A stretch of 64,000 nucleotides of DNA from Kitasatospora acidiphila (GTDB taxonomy: Bacteria; Actinomycetota; Actinomycetes; Streptomycetales; Streptomycetaceae): positions 310,001 through 374,000 of the forward strand of contig NZ_VIGB01000003.1 of NCBI RefSeq assembly GCF_006636205.1, written 5' to 3'. The notes beneath the pieces were generated by a model. The model was not told the DNA's origin. It saw nothing but the letters and a program-made list of their open reading frames with translations, and searched no databases. The position numbers were made by a program, and so were the translations under genes. Below, in pieces: positions 45,101 to 52,804 of the stretch; positions within the stretch are counted from its first letter, which is position 1; each line of letters opens with the position of its first letter.

Positions 45101-46470
45101 TCGGCGAAGCGGACACCGCCGTACCCCTCCAGCGGACGCGTGACGACCTGGCGCAGTTGCTCCCGCGTCATCGGAGGTACCACGACGTGGGTCGACTCCC
45201 AGGCTGCCCGTAGGACGGGGAGCTGTTCCTCGATGTGGTGCAGGAAGTCGATCCGGGTGACGACGACCGCCTGGGCCGGTCGGCTTCCGTCAGCCCGGCG
45301 CGCGGTGAGGACACCCAGCATGGTGTCCAACCGCCGGGCGGTCTCCGGGGCGTCCGCGAGCAGGCTCTCGAACTGGTCGACCACGAGCAGGAGCCGGGAT
45401 CTGCCCCGGTGCTGGGCCAGGGTCTGCTCGACGGCGAGCTGCAGACCGCGCTCGTCGGTTAGTTGCCGGGCGAGGGCTTCCCAGCGGTCGTGCCAGTCGG
45501 CCCCTCGGGTGTCCGTGTCACCCGCGGCGGTCAGCGCCCAGGCCAGCAGCTCCTCCGCGGTCAGCCGCAGCCCGTGCGGCAGTTTGGCGGTCAGATGGAT
45601 GGCCGGGTCCGCCTGGGCCAGGAGCCCGGCGCCGACCAGCGAGGACTTCCCGACACCCGACGCGCCGAAGACCGGGATCACCGGCACCCGCTGCTCATCG
45701 AGGAGTTCGAGCAGTCGGCGGGTCTCGTCGGTGCGTCCGTGGAAGACCGCGCCGTCCAGTTCGGTGAACGGCCACAGTTCCCGGAACGGGCTGTCGGAAA
45801 GCAGTCGTGAGCGCAGCTGCGGCCACTCGCGGGCGAGGGACTCCACGGTCAGCGCATAGCCGGTGCGGCGCCGCTGGTCCTTCTCGACCGCGACCACGAC
45901 GCCGACCACTCCCTGGTACTCCTCGTCCCACACGGGTGCTCCACTGAAGCCGCGGGCCAGCGGGAACCCTGCCTGCTCGTCGCGGGTCAGCTGCCACCAG
46001 CCGGTGCCCTCGCGGCCGGCGACGGTGCCGGAGGTCCAGATCCCGGCGTCCTTGTTGCCCTGTGACCCGGGGTAACTCGGGAATCCGAAGGCCCGCCAGC
46101 GGTGTCCGGCCAGATCGTCGGCTTCCAGGACCCGCATCGGCACGGCGTCCGGCGGCGGTTGCCCGGTCAGCCGCAGGACGGCGACGTCACCGCTGTTGTC
46201 GGCGGCCACCGGCACGCTGAAGTGCACGGTGGCACCGACCCGGGGCTTTCCGGACGCGAGCGGGAAGTCAACGGTCACGGCGAAGTTCTCGGGGAGCGGC
46301 TGGTCCTCGTCGAGCCCGGCGACCTCGGAGATGACGTGGGCGCAGGTGATCAGGAGGTCCCCGGGGATGAGAAACGCGACACCGACGGGTTCTCCCTCGC
46401 GAAGGACACGGGCGGTCGCGCGCTCCCAGCCCGCACTGCCCGCACCACCCGGCCCGTCGGGTCGGCTCAC
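42172..46470 (-). CDS. trypsin-nSTAND1-WD40 conflict protein
   Basis: The 1,432-residue protein has four parts. A trypsin-like protease occupies about residues 15-210, with the triad visible as CAHV (H45), GDVAVLRL (D95) and RGFSGAPVWD (S176). An nSTAND1 NTPase follows, with FHGRTDETRRLLELL, Walker A GASGVGKSS (269-277) and Walker B LLLVVDQFE (360-368). A transmembrane helix lies at about 680-701, followed by a long WD40 region with many LWDVS/LWDLR units, enough for two propellers. Such proteins are thought to sense an invader by the repeats, oligomerise through the NTPase and activate the protease. GTG 46470 is set by a 4-bp overlap with the Trypco1 gene. Confidence 0.92.
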   Translation of the reverse strand: MSRPDGPGGAGSAGWERATARVLREGEPVGVAFLIPGDLLITCAHVISEVAGLDEDQPLPENFAVTVDFPLASGKPRVGATVHFSVPVAADNSGDVAVLRLTGQPPPDAVPMRVLEADDLAGHRWRAFGFPSYPGSQGNKDAGIWTSGTVAGREGTGWWQLTRDEQAGFPLARGFSGAPVWDEEYQGVVGVVVAVEKDQRRRTGYALTVESLAREWPQLRSRLLSDSPFRELWPFTELDGAVFHGRTDETRRLLELLDEQRVPVIPVFGASGVGKSSLVGAGLLAQADPAIHLTAKLPHGLRLTAEELLAWALTAAGDTDTRGADWHDRWEALARQLTDERGLQLAVEQTLAQHRGRSRLLLVVDQFESLLADAPETARRLDTMLGVLTARRADGSRPAQAVVVTRIDFLHHIEEQLPVLRAAWESTHVVVPPMTREQLRQVVTRPLEGYGGVRFAEGLAEQLVRDTPHGAAALPLLEYTLSQLWARQERGVLTATAYQELGGVEGALVGNAEHTLWEWADASERRALERIFIQLVRPGEELDAGERGPDTRRVADRPQFSEADWALVHRLASTRLVVVTRRPTGLDTAELAHQALVESWPRLKDWVEANRDFRSWQEELRRSERSWQERGRPASLALDRERIADAQRWLDSRAAEISAEELKFVEESRRVRARERRRRGIFALVICVALVAASLATVIAFQQNQKSSVQQRANLSRRLAAQAAGLDSSQPDLAKQLRIAAYHLAPTHEALDALSTGVPLPGSIAAPGATAVSVGGGLLAIATDRTLRLWDLASHADRAQLTPAGGVSTIALSTDGHLLATGSGQGTVQLWDTGQPAAPRLLAELATAHGPVQSLAFASGGQVLASAGWDHLVRAWQLADPTHPRSSPPLGGNTDAVAGVAVSPDGRTLASAGLDHSVRLWDLSDFGNPAALAMLTTPQGVRAVAFDPAGRTVAATGDDSAVHVWDVTDPHSPRPTVVLSTATTPLAALAFSPSGRLLAATGATPSATGTLLWDVSDPAQPAALPALTGGSGALAFTPDGRMMATLDQTVRATRAPDDEVQLWDVGGGSVRAALATIAQPGVTTSLTLTSTALTADGRLLADGGAGAVNLWDVSNPDRPTLAASMPDTGNSVAISGHILAIGGGGGVTFWDLTDHQHPAKIGSVHLGGNQPDEPVAMAFSPDGRLLAAHFISDRRLRVVAVADPSAPTILATQITDGAGTPSFGPQGAVLSLSHDTTADSGSPTDGLWDLRNPAQPMPAATVLARLGPSTATVLSPSQPILATANADGTLSLWDIRDLAAPKALGTATGGTTRLSRLRFSPDGKALVGADTGGGLHLWDVADPEHPSQTADFAQPSEVVGPWLELSDPLPGRDRLVVSPGPSEIAELWDTSPRDQVKRLCATVGDVLSKAQWHQYITETGYAAPCGSGSSTS

Positions 46471-46793
46471 TCGCCGCCCTCGCCGGGAGTCCACTCCATC
46501 TCCAGGATCATGTGCGCTTCACCGCCGACCTTGGTCACCACCATCCCGGCTTCACCGGTGAGCTGGATCCCGAACTCCACTCGGATCCGGTCCGGACTCC
46601 TGGGCAGGTCGGCCAGTCGCTCCAGCAGCGCTGCCGCCATCTGTCGGACTCGGGCCAGGCCTGCTTCGAAGGTTTCGCTGGCAGATTCGAGCAGTTCGCC
46701 ACCGCGGGTCGCCCGGACCACGCCGGAAGCCTCATCCTCCGGGAGCTCGACGAGAAACGTCCCGCCATCCTCGAAAGGCACACGAAGATACAC
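46467..46793 (-). CDS. Trypco1 (trypsin-co-occurring domain 1, CU044_2847-type) protein
   Basis: A 108-residue protein: VPFEDGGTFLVELPED, a helix (FEAGLARVRQMAAALLERLA), then RIRVEFGIQLTGEAGMVVTK and MILEMEWTPG. The V-E-F-G-I/L-x-L-...-G-x-V-x-x-K pattern is the Trypco1 signature, a small domain that constantly accompanies trypsin-nSTAND conflict proteins. GTG 46793 is the start; the stop overlaps the trypsin gene by 4 bp, so the two are made together. It may regulate the protease or be its substrate. Confidence 0.8.
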   Translation of the reverse strand: MYLRVPFEDGGTFLVELPEDEASGVVRATRGGELLESASETFEAGLARVRQMAAALLERLADLPRSPDRIRVEFGIQLTGEAGMVVTKVGGEAHMILEMEWTPGEGGE

Positions 46794-47202
46794 CGCAGCA
46801 CCGCCTCCCAGCCGACCGTCGACTCCAGTCGCGGTACTAGCCAGTGCAGCTCAGAAAGTGATGGCCCGTCAACTAGGCCTAGGACCCCCTTGCCCGAGCC
46901 GCGCCAGCACAATCGCACCCAGCCCTGGATTCGGCATGCAGAATCGATTTGTCCTTCTTCACCTCATCGGGTAGATACGCTGCGCACCGCCTCATTCACG
47001 AAAACGTGTCCAGCTGCGCCGACGGCGTGGCGCTCGATCAGAAGGTCAGGAACTCCGAGTCAGCGCGAGGGCAGCGGGCGTCATGCCCTCGCCCCAGCCA
47101 GCCGTGAACGCGTTCGTCCCGCCCCTGGGCACAGGGCCCCCTCCACCAATAGTGTGCATGCCAGATCAATGAACCTTCATGGCTACCAAGGGAGTTCCAT
47201 CC
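46794..47202. other. intergenic region between the conflict cluster and the chromosomal part
   Basis: About 400 nt with no gene seen. It separates two divergent units and marks the point where IS debris and broken genes largely stop. The start region of the phospholipase gene is included. Confidence 0.4.
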
Positions 47203-48117
47203 GTGGATCTGACCGGACCTCAACTGAGTCGGCGTACCTTCACCCGCTCGGCGGTCGTGCTCGGCGCGGCCGGTGCGCTGGCCGGGCTCGGCGCTCTCGG
47301 CACCGCCCGGGCCGCCTCATTGCCCGGCGGCGCGGACTGGCTGGCCGGCCTGCCGGACAGCGCACCACTGGCCCGGCTGACCATCCCCGGCACCCATGAC
47401 ACCTGCGCCCTCTACGACGGCCCGCTCGTCCAGTGCCAGAACCTGTCGGTGCCCGACCAACTCACCGCCGGAATCCGCTTCCTGGACATGCGCTGCCGGG
47501 CGATCAACGGCGTCTTCGCGATCCACCACTCGCAGTTCTTCCAGAACATCTTCTTCGGTGACGTGCTCAACGACTGCCAGGCCTTCCTCGCCCAACATCC
47601 GGGCGAAACAGTGCTGATGCGGGTCAAGCAGGAGTACTCGACGGTCTCCGACGCGGACTTCGCGGCCATCTTCAACACCTACCTCAGCCGTTGGCCCGGC
47701 CTGTTCTGGATGGAGAACCGGATCCCGACCCTGGGCGAGGTGCGCGGCCGAGTGGTGCTGCTCGCCGACAACGGCGGCCTGCCAGGCGTCGGTTGGAACG
47801 GTCCGCTGATGGACCTGGAGGACGACTACGACATCGGCACCATCTTCGACTTCAACGGGCGCAAGTGGCCCGAAGTCTCCGCCCACCTGAACGCCGCCCA
47901 GGCCGCCACCGATCCGCAGCGGCTCTTCATCACCTTCACCTCCTCCTCCGGCTGGGGCCTGTGGCCGCGCCAGGCGGCGGACGCCATGAACTCCGACCTC
48001 GCCGGCTACCTCGCGGGGCTCGACCACGCCAGCCGCCCGGCGCTGGGCGTCGTCCCGATGGACTTCGTCACCACGACCTCGCCGGCTGCCTGGTACGGCC
48101 TCAACTTCGGCGCCTGA
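47203..48117 (+). CDS. secreted phosphatidylinositol-specific phospholipase C
   Basis: The 304-residue protein has a twin-arginine signal (SRRTFTRSAVVLGAAGAL) and a PI-PLC X domain: LTIPGTHDTCALYDG with the first catalytic His, FLDMRCRAINGVFAIHHSQF with the second, and PGETVLMRVKQEYS. It cleaves phosphatidylinositol outside the cell. GTG 47203 is preferred to ATG 47179 because AAGGGAG sits 8 nt before it and the Tat signal then starts at a normal distance. Gene stands alone. Confidence 0.88.
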   Translation: MDLTGPQLSRRTFTRSAVVLGAAGALAGLGALGTARAASLPGGADWLAGLPDSAPLARLTIPGTHDTCALYDGPLVQCQNLSVPDQLTAGIRFLDMRCRAINGVFAIHHSQFFQNIFFGDVLNDCQAFLAQHPGETVLMRVKQEYSTVSDADFAAIFNTYLSRWPGLFWMENRIPTLGEVRGRVVLLADNGGLPGVGWNGPLMDLEDDYDIGTIFDFNGRKWPEVSAHLNAAQAATDPQRLFITFTSSSGWGLWPRQAADAMNSDLAGYLAGLDHASRPALGVVPMDFVTTTSPAAWYGLNFGA

Positions 48118-48329
48118 CGGAAAGGTTCCCCCCGACTCCTTCCGGGTGAAGCGACGGGCCCGCCGCAGCACCTCCCCGAATCCTGATGGATCGTCACATA
48201 ACGTACCCGGTTGGAACTGCGGCGCTGCCCTTCCAGTCGCACGAACGCGCAGGTGGACTCCCGACGGCCGGACCACGCCACAGCCTCCGAGCAGGACGTT
48301 TCCACCGATCCCCGAAGGAGCAGCAGATC

Positions 48330-49487
48330 GTGCGAAGGATCCTCCTCACCGGCGTGGCCGCGGCCACCGCCCTCGCGGCGGCGGCCGTGTGCGCCCCGGC
48401 AGCCACAGCCTCCGCCACCGCCGCCGCGCGCGCGGACGACGGCCGACCGCACGCCCACCACGCCGTGTTCGCGCAGACCAACAATCCCGCCGGCAACCAG
48501 GTGGTCGCCTACCACCGCGCGGACGACGGACGACTCACCCAGACGGCGGTGTACGACACCGGCGGCCTCGGCGGCGTGCTGCAGGGCTCGGTCGCCGACC
48601 ACCTGGCCTCGCAGGGCTCGCTGACCTACGACCCGGAGCACGCACTGCTGTACGCGGTGAATGCCGGCAGCAACACCGTCTCGGTGTTCACCGTGGACGG
48701 CGATCGGCTGAAGCTGGTCGAGCAGGTCGAGTCCTGCGGCACCTTCCCGGTCAGCGTCGCGGTGCACGGCGACGTGGTCTATGTGCTCAACGCGCTGAAC
48801 CGCGGCTCGATCCAGGGCTACCGCGTAGTGGACGGACACCTGAAGCGGAAGACGCACTGGAACCGCGCCCTGGGCCTGGACCCCAACGCCAAACCGCAGT
48901 TCACCAACACCCCGGGGCAGGTCGGCTTCCTTGCCGACGGCTCGCAGCTGGTGGTCACCACCAAGGCCAACGGCAACGCCATCGACGTCTTCGCGCTCGA
49001 CTCCTCCGGGGCTCCCGCCGACTCCCCCACGGTCACGACCGTGCCGGGCGCGGTGCCGTTCGGCTTCGTGCCCAACGGCCGGCACGGCCTGTTCCTGACC
49101 GAGGCCGGCCCGAACGTGCTGGCCACCTTCCGGGTCCGGGCCGACGGCAGGGCCGCCGAGAAGGCTTCAGTGGCCACCGGCCAGTCCGCCACCTGCTGGG
49201 TCGTCGCGGTCGGGGACCTGCTCTTCGTCTCGAACGCGGGCAGTTCGACCCTCACCGGCATTCGCACCGCCGACCACGGCCGGCAGCTCACCCTCCTCGG
49301 CAACACGCCCACCGACCCCGGCACGACCGACGCGGCCGTCTCCTCCGACGGCCACCACCTCTACGTCCAGACCGGCGTCAACGGCATCATCGACGAGTTC
49401 ACCGTCAACGACGACGGCTCGCTCACCCCGATCGGCTCGCAGACCGTCCCGGGCGGCGTCGGCGGCGAGGGCATCGTCGCCTTCTGA
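48330..49487 (+). CDS. secreted beta-propeller protein of the lactonase family
   Basis: A 385-residue protein with a signal peptide (RILLTGVAAATALAAAAVCA). Repeated blade-like units follow (VFAQTNNPAGNQVVAYHR, LYAVNAGSNTVSVFTVDGD, DVVYVLNALNRGSIQGYRV, LLFVSNAGSSTLTGIRT, LYVQTGVNGIIDEFTVNDDG), typical of the 7-bladed PF10282 (6-phosphogluconolactonase/carboxymuconate cyclase-like) family. Export makes a lactonase role in sugar metabolism unlikely; secreted members have no clear function. GTG 48330 has AAGGAG upstream. Confidence 0.82.
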   Translation: MRRILLTGVAAATALAAAAVCAPAATASATAAARADDGRPHAHHAVFAQTNNPAGNQVVAYHRADDGRLTQTAVYDTGGLGGVLQGSVADHLASQGSLTYDPEHALLYAVNAGSNTVSVFTVDGDRLKLVEQVESCGTFPVSVAVHGDVVYVLNALNRGSIQGYRVVDGHLKRKTHWNRALGLDPNAKPQFTNTPGQVGFLADGSQLVVTTKANGNAIDVFALDSSGAPADSPTVTTVPGAVPFGFVPNGRHGLFLTEAGPNVLATFRVRADGRAAEKASVATGQSATCWVVAVGDLLFVSNAGSSTLTGIRTADHGRQLTLLGNTPTDPGTTDAAVSSDGHHLYVQTGVNGIIDEFTVNDDGSLTPIGSQTVPGGVGGEGIVAF

Positions 49488-49498
49488 GCCCCACTCAT

Positions 49499-49526
49499 GC
49501 GTCTCCCGCCCTCGGGCGGGAGACGC
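49499..49526. terminator. bidirectional terminator hairpin
   Basis: A perfect 12-bp stem (GCGTCTCCCGCC and its complement) with a CTCG loop, between the convergent beta-propeller and MFS genes. Confidence 0.85.
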
Positions 49527-49547
49527 GGTCCTTCTGGCAGGGCAACG

Positions 49548-50858
49548 TCAGTTGAGACTCGGGACCGCCTCAACCTCGGCCACTGACACCTCGTCAGTCA
49601 CCTCGGGCTTGCGGTCCATCGCACGCCACTCGGGCCGCAGGCCGGTCAGGTTGGTGACCAGCGCATAGGCGATACCGCCGATCAGCAGGGCCGGCACCAG
49701 GCCGGCCGCACCGACCGCGAACCCGGCGAGGATCCCGCCCAGCGGGATACCGGCCCAGCCGAGCGCGTCACCGATGGCGCCCACCCGGCCGAGCATGTGG
49801 CGCGGGATCCGCTCGTAGTCGATCGCGCCCAGGATCGGGTTGATGAAGCCGGCGGAGAAGCCGTTGCAGACGAAGACCACCACGATCACGGGCAGCGGCA
49901 GCCCGAGCGCCAGTGCGATGAACCGGGGCGCACCGGCGAACAGGAAGGCCAGGAAGAAGACCAGCCGCCGGGGCAGCTTGTGGGCGATGGCCGTGGCGAT
50001 CAGGCTGCCGCCCACCGCAGCGAACCCGCTCGCCGCGAACAGCAGGCCGAGCACGCTCGCGTTGTGTCCCGACCGCTCGACCCAGACCGGCAGCAGCACC
50101 GAGGTGAACGCCGCGTCCAGGAGGTTGGTGGCGGTCACCATCGCCGTGAGGGCGAACAGCAGGCGATCGGAGCGCAGGAACGCCAGTCCCTCGCCGAACC
50201 GCCGCCAGTAGCCCGGCTCCTGCTCCTCCCGGTCCGGCTCAGCGGGTGCGGTCGGCAGCGTGGGCGCACCGCTGCCGTGCGGCAGACCGAAGGCGACGAC
50301 CAGTGCGACCACCACGAACGAACCGGCGTTGACCAGCACCGCGAGCATCGGCCCGCAGAACGTCACCAGCAGTCCGCCGACCGCCGGTCCGAGAGTTCCC
50401 TGGGACAGCCGTTCGGCCACCGAGACCAGCCCGCTGGCCCGTTCCAGTGGCTGCCCGGCGCGCTCGGCCAGCTCCGGCACCATCACGTACTTGGCGAGGT
50501 CGCCGGGCCCGCGCACGGTGCCCAACAGGGCGGCGAGCACCAGCAGCAGCGGAAAGGAGAGCAGCCCGGCGGCGTGCAGCAGCGGCACCAGGCCGGCGGC
50601 GACGGCGCTGAGCAGGTCGGCGGTGACCGAGACCCTGCGGGCCCCGACCCGGTCCACCAGCGGTCCGTTCAACGCCTTGGAGATCACATACGGCGTCAAT
50701 TCGCAGGCGGCGACCAGGCCCGTGCGGGCCGCGCTGCCGGTGCTGACCAGGACGAACCAGGGCAGCGCGATGGCGGCGACCCGGGTGCCGAGCAGGGAGA
50801 CACCGTTGGCGAGGAGCAGGCGGGTGAGCGGACGCGGCGTCCAGGTTAACGCCCTCAC
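49548..50858 (-). CDS. major facilitator superfamily exporter
   Basis: A 436-residue protein with about 12 hydrophobic segments (e.g. LLLANGVSLLGTRVAAIALPWFVL at the start and VPALLIGGIAYALVTNLTGL near the end) and a central charged loop. MFS proteins of the enterobactin exporter/macrolide efflux type have this look. GTG 50858 overlaps the ArsR stop by 4 bp, so expression follows the regulator. Likely drug or metabolite efflux. Confidence 0.88.
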   Translation of the reverse strand: MRALTWTPRPLTRLLLANGVSLLGTRVAAIALPWFVLVSTGSAARTGLVAACELTPYVISKALNGPLVDRVGARRVSVTADLLSAVAAGLVPLLHAAGLLSFPLLLVLAALLGTVRGPGDLAKYVMVPELAERAGQPLERASGLVSVAERLSQGTLGPAVGGLLVTFCGPMLAVLVNAGSFVVVALVVAFGLPHGSGAPTLPTAPAEPDREEQEPGYWRRFGEGLAFLRSDRLLFALTAMVTATNLLDAAFTSVLLPVWVERSGHNASVLGLLFAASGFAAVGGSLIATAIAHKLPRRLVFFLAFLFAGAPRFIALALGLPLPVIVVVFVCNGFSAGFINPILGAIDYERIPRHMLGRVGAIGDALGWAGIPLGGILAGFAVGAAGLVPALLIGGIAYALVTNLTGLRPEWRAMDRKPEVTDEVSVAEVEAVPSLN

Positions 50859-51439
50859 TGGTCTGCCTCCGGGAGTTCCGGTATCTGCTGGATGATCAGG
50901 CCGATGCGCGCGGTCCCCTCGGGTGCGGCGTCGGCGACGTCGGGCAGGTCGCGGCGGTAGCGGCGGACCACTTCGGCGAGTTCGGCGTTCAGTTGCTGGG
51001 CTTCCTCGGGCGTCAGGCGCAGCGACCAGTCGCTGAGGTCGAAGGTCTCCCGCCATGGACTGGCCATCGTCGGCAGTTCGTTGACGGCGCGTTGGACCCG
51101 CAGGGTGTGGGCGGCGATGACCGACTGCAGGTACTCCTGGCCGGCCTCGCTGTTGGCCAGTTCGATGTCGTTGAGGCTGGTGCCGGCGTGCAGTGCCCGC
51201 CACCAGCGCTCCCGGGCGTTGCCGCGCTCGGTGTCCTCGACCACGAAGCCGGCGGCGGCGAGTTGGCGCAGGTGGTAGCTGGTCGCGCCCGAGGTGAGCC
51301 CGAGCCCGGCGGCCAACTTGGTGGCGGTGGAGGGTCCGTGACGGCGCAGCAGCCCGAGCAGCCGGACCCGGACGGGGTGGGCGAGGGCGCGTAGGCCCTT
51401 GGCGTCGAGGACGACGAGGTTGGGCGTGGGGTCGCTCAT
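50855..51439 (-). CDS. ArsR-family winged-helix transcriptional regulator
   Basis: A 194-residue protein with an ArsR-type HTH near the N-terminus (LRALAHPVRVRLLGLLRRHG, ATKLAAGLGLTSGATSYHLR, LAAAGFVVED). The helical C-terminal part ends with a TPEEAQQLNAELAEVVRRYR helix, as in helix-turn-helix domain-containing regulators of efflux genes. There are no Cys pairs for metal sensing. ATG 51439 was chosen; the upstream in-frame sequence belongs to a decayed NmrA gene. Tandem palindromes directly upstream suggest autoregulation. Confidence 0.9.
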   Translation of the reverse strand: MSDPTPNLVVLDAKGLRALAHPVRVRLLGLLRRHGPSTATKLAAGLGLTSGATSYHLRQLAAAGFVVEDTERGNARERWWRALHAGTSLNDIELANSEAGQEYLQSVIAAHTLRVQRAVNELPTMASPWRETFDLSDWSLRLTPEEAQQLNAELAEVVRRYRRDLPDVADAAPEGTARIGLIIQQIPELPEADQ

Positions 51440-51455
51440 GCGGTTCACCGTAGAC

Positions 51456-51511
51456 CGCAAAGAGATGTTTGCAAAGACTTCTTTGCGATTAATCGCAAAG
51501 AAGTCTTTGCA
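51456..51511. promoter_or_regulatory. tandem operators forming a 42-bp perfect palindrome
   Basis: Two 16-bp sites, GCAAAGACTTCTTTGC (51471-51486) and GCAAAGAAGTCTTTGC (51494-51509), each have perfect 7-bp arms. They are mirror images, so 51470-51511 reads as one perfect 42-bp palindrome centred on GATTAATC. A third weaker site, GCAAAGAGATGTTTGC, overlaps the left end. All lie 15-75 nt upstream of the ArsR start, as expected for its own operator. Confidence 0.8.
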
Positions 51512-51529
51512 CTCGTCAGGGGCTGACCG

Positions 51530-52179
51530 GGTGGCGTGCGGGCCCGGGGCCTCAGAAGGCGCCGGCCACCTGCTCTCCACCAAGGCGTCGAGCCCGGAGG
51601 GCCGGCGGTCGAGGAGGGCCGCGACGTCCCCGGTCGAGCGGTCGTACCGGTTCTCACCGTGCAACCTGGCCATCGTGGCGATGTGCTCGCCCACGTGCGG
51701 GTCCAGGCCGGCCGCCGCCAGGTCCTCGGTGCGCCACCGCTCGTACGGAACGTCGACGTACTCCACCGGGCGGCCCAGGATCCCGGACGGTTCGGCGGCG
51801 ATGGCGGCCATGTCCCGCGACGCCGCCCCGGTCAACTCGTAGACGTGCCCGACATGCGGTCCCGGGTCGGTCAGCACCCGGACGGCCACGTCGGCCACGT
51901 CCCGGGCGGCGACCGGCGAGGTTCGCGCGCTGCCGAACGGCAGGCGGATCGTGCCGTCCCGCCGGATCGAGGCAGCGGCGACATCGGATCCGCGCGTCAG
52001 GTCGCCCACCACCACCTCGACGCCGTCCATCGCGCGCAGCGCCCGCGCCAGCTCGTCCTCGCGGTGCACCATGGCCCGCACCGCCACCCCCGACGAGCTC
52101 AGCCAGCCACCACCCGGTGGCCGACACCGCCCACGCCCCCACCGGCACCGGTCACCAGGATCGGTCGCTGCTCGGCCAT
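51530..52179 (-). pseudogene. NmrA-like NAD(P)-binding protein, frameshifted and internally deleted
   Basis: ATG 52179 begins EQRPILVTGAGGGVGGVGHR, the Rossmann loop of an NmrA/SDR-type protein, and soon hits a TGA at about 52,115. The protein continues in another frame as VAVRAMVHREDELARAL and VVVGDLTRGSDVAAA. It then jumps to RLPFGSARTSPVAARDVADV and YELTGAASRDMAAIA, missing about 90 residues of the middle. The frame then runs open into the ArsR gene. Clearly dead. Confidence 0.75.
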
Positions 52180-52232
52180 GAACCCTCCGTCCCTCGCTGC
52201 CGCGACAACTCGTCCCTGCCCCCGGGCAGGCC

Positions 52233-52538
52233 TCACTGGCTGGTCAGCACGCTGAAGTGGGACACCTCCGGCGGATGCTCCAGATAGCCGAGCTCGCCCT
52301 CCGACCCGACCGGCCGCATCGCCCACATCGGCCCCGCGTACCCGCGCAGCGCCTCCTCGTCGCGCCAGCGGGTGACCACGAGCACCCGGTGCGTGCTGTC
52401 CGGCAGCGAGCGCAGCAGTTCGCCGCCCAGGTAGCCGTCGAGCCCGACCAGCTGGGGCATCACCTGGGCCTGCAGCACCGCACAGAGCTCGGCGACCATC
52501 TTGGGCGCGACCTGCGCCTCCCAGATCCGCACGATCAT
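52233..52538 (-). CDS. antibiotic biosynthesis monooxygenase-like small protein
   Basis: A 101-residue protein starting MIVRIWEAQVAPKMVAELCA, with QLVGLDGYLGGELLRSLPDS and HRVLVVTRWRDEEALRGY. This is the dimeric alpha/beta-barrel (ABM) fold, including the V-x-x-W-R/K-D-x-x-A motif. Members oxidise quinols or heme or act as small-molecule stress enzymes; the substrate is unknown. ATG 52538 has GGAGG upstream. The 266 nt to the next gene hold the divergent promoters. Confidence 0.75.
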   Translation of the reverse strand: MIVRIWEAQVAPKMVAELCAVLQAQVMPQLVGLDGYLGGELLRSLPDSTHRVLVVTRWRDEEALRGYAGPMWAMRPVGSEGELGYLEHPPEVSHFSVLTSQ

Positions 52539-52804
52539 CGCTGCCTCCGAAGGGAAGCGGGGGGGGTTCCCTGCTGTCCAGTATCGGTTGACCGGGCGGC
52601 ACCGGCCCCATCGGAGCGCCGAGCCTCCGGCGGCGCCAAGCTGGCGCTCGCCCCCGGCGTCCGCCGCCACGCGCACCTGCCATCGACACGCGCAAGCTTG
52701 TGCGGAACAGGCCCGCCGTCGCCTGGCCGGAGGTACGCTGGCGGGCAACTCGGCCGGGACCGTGGGGGTGCGGTCAGGCCACACGGAGTACAGGGTGATC
52801 CTGA

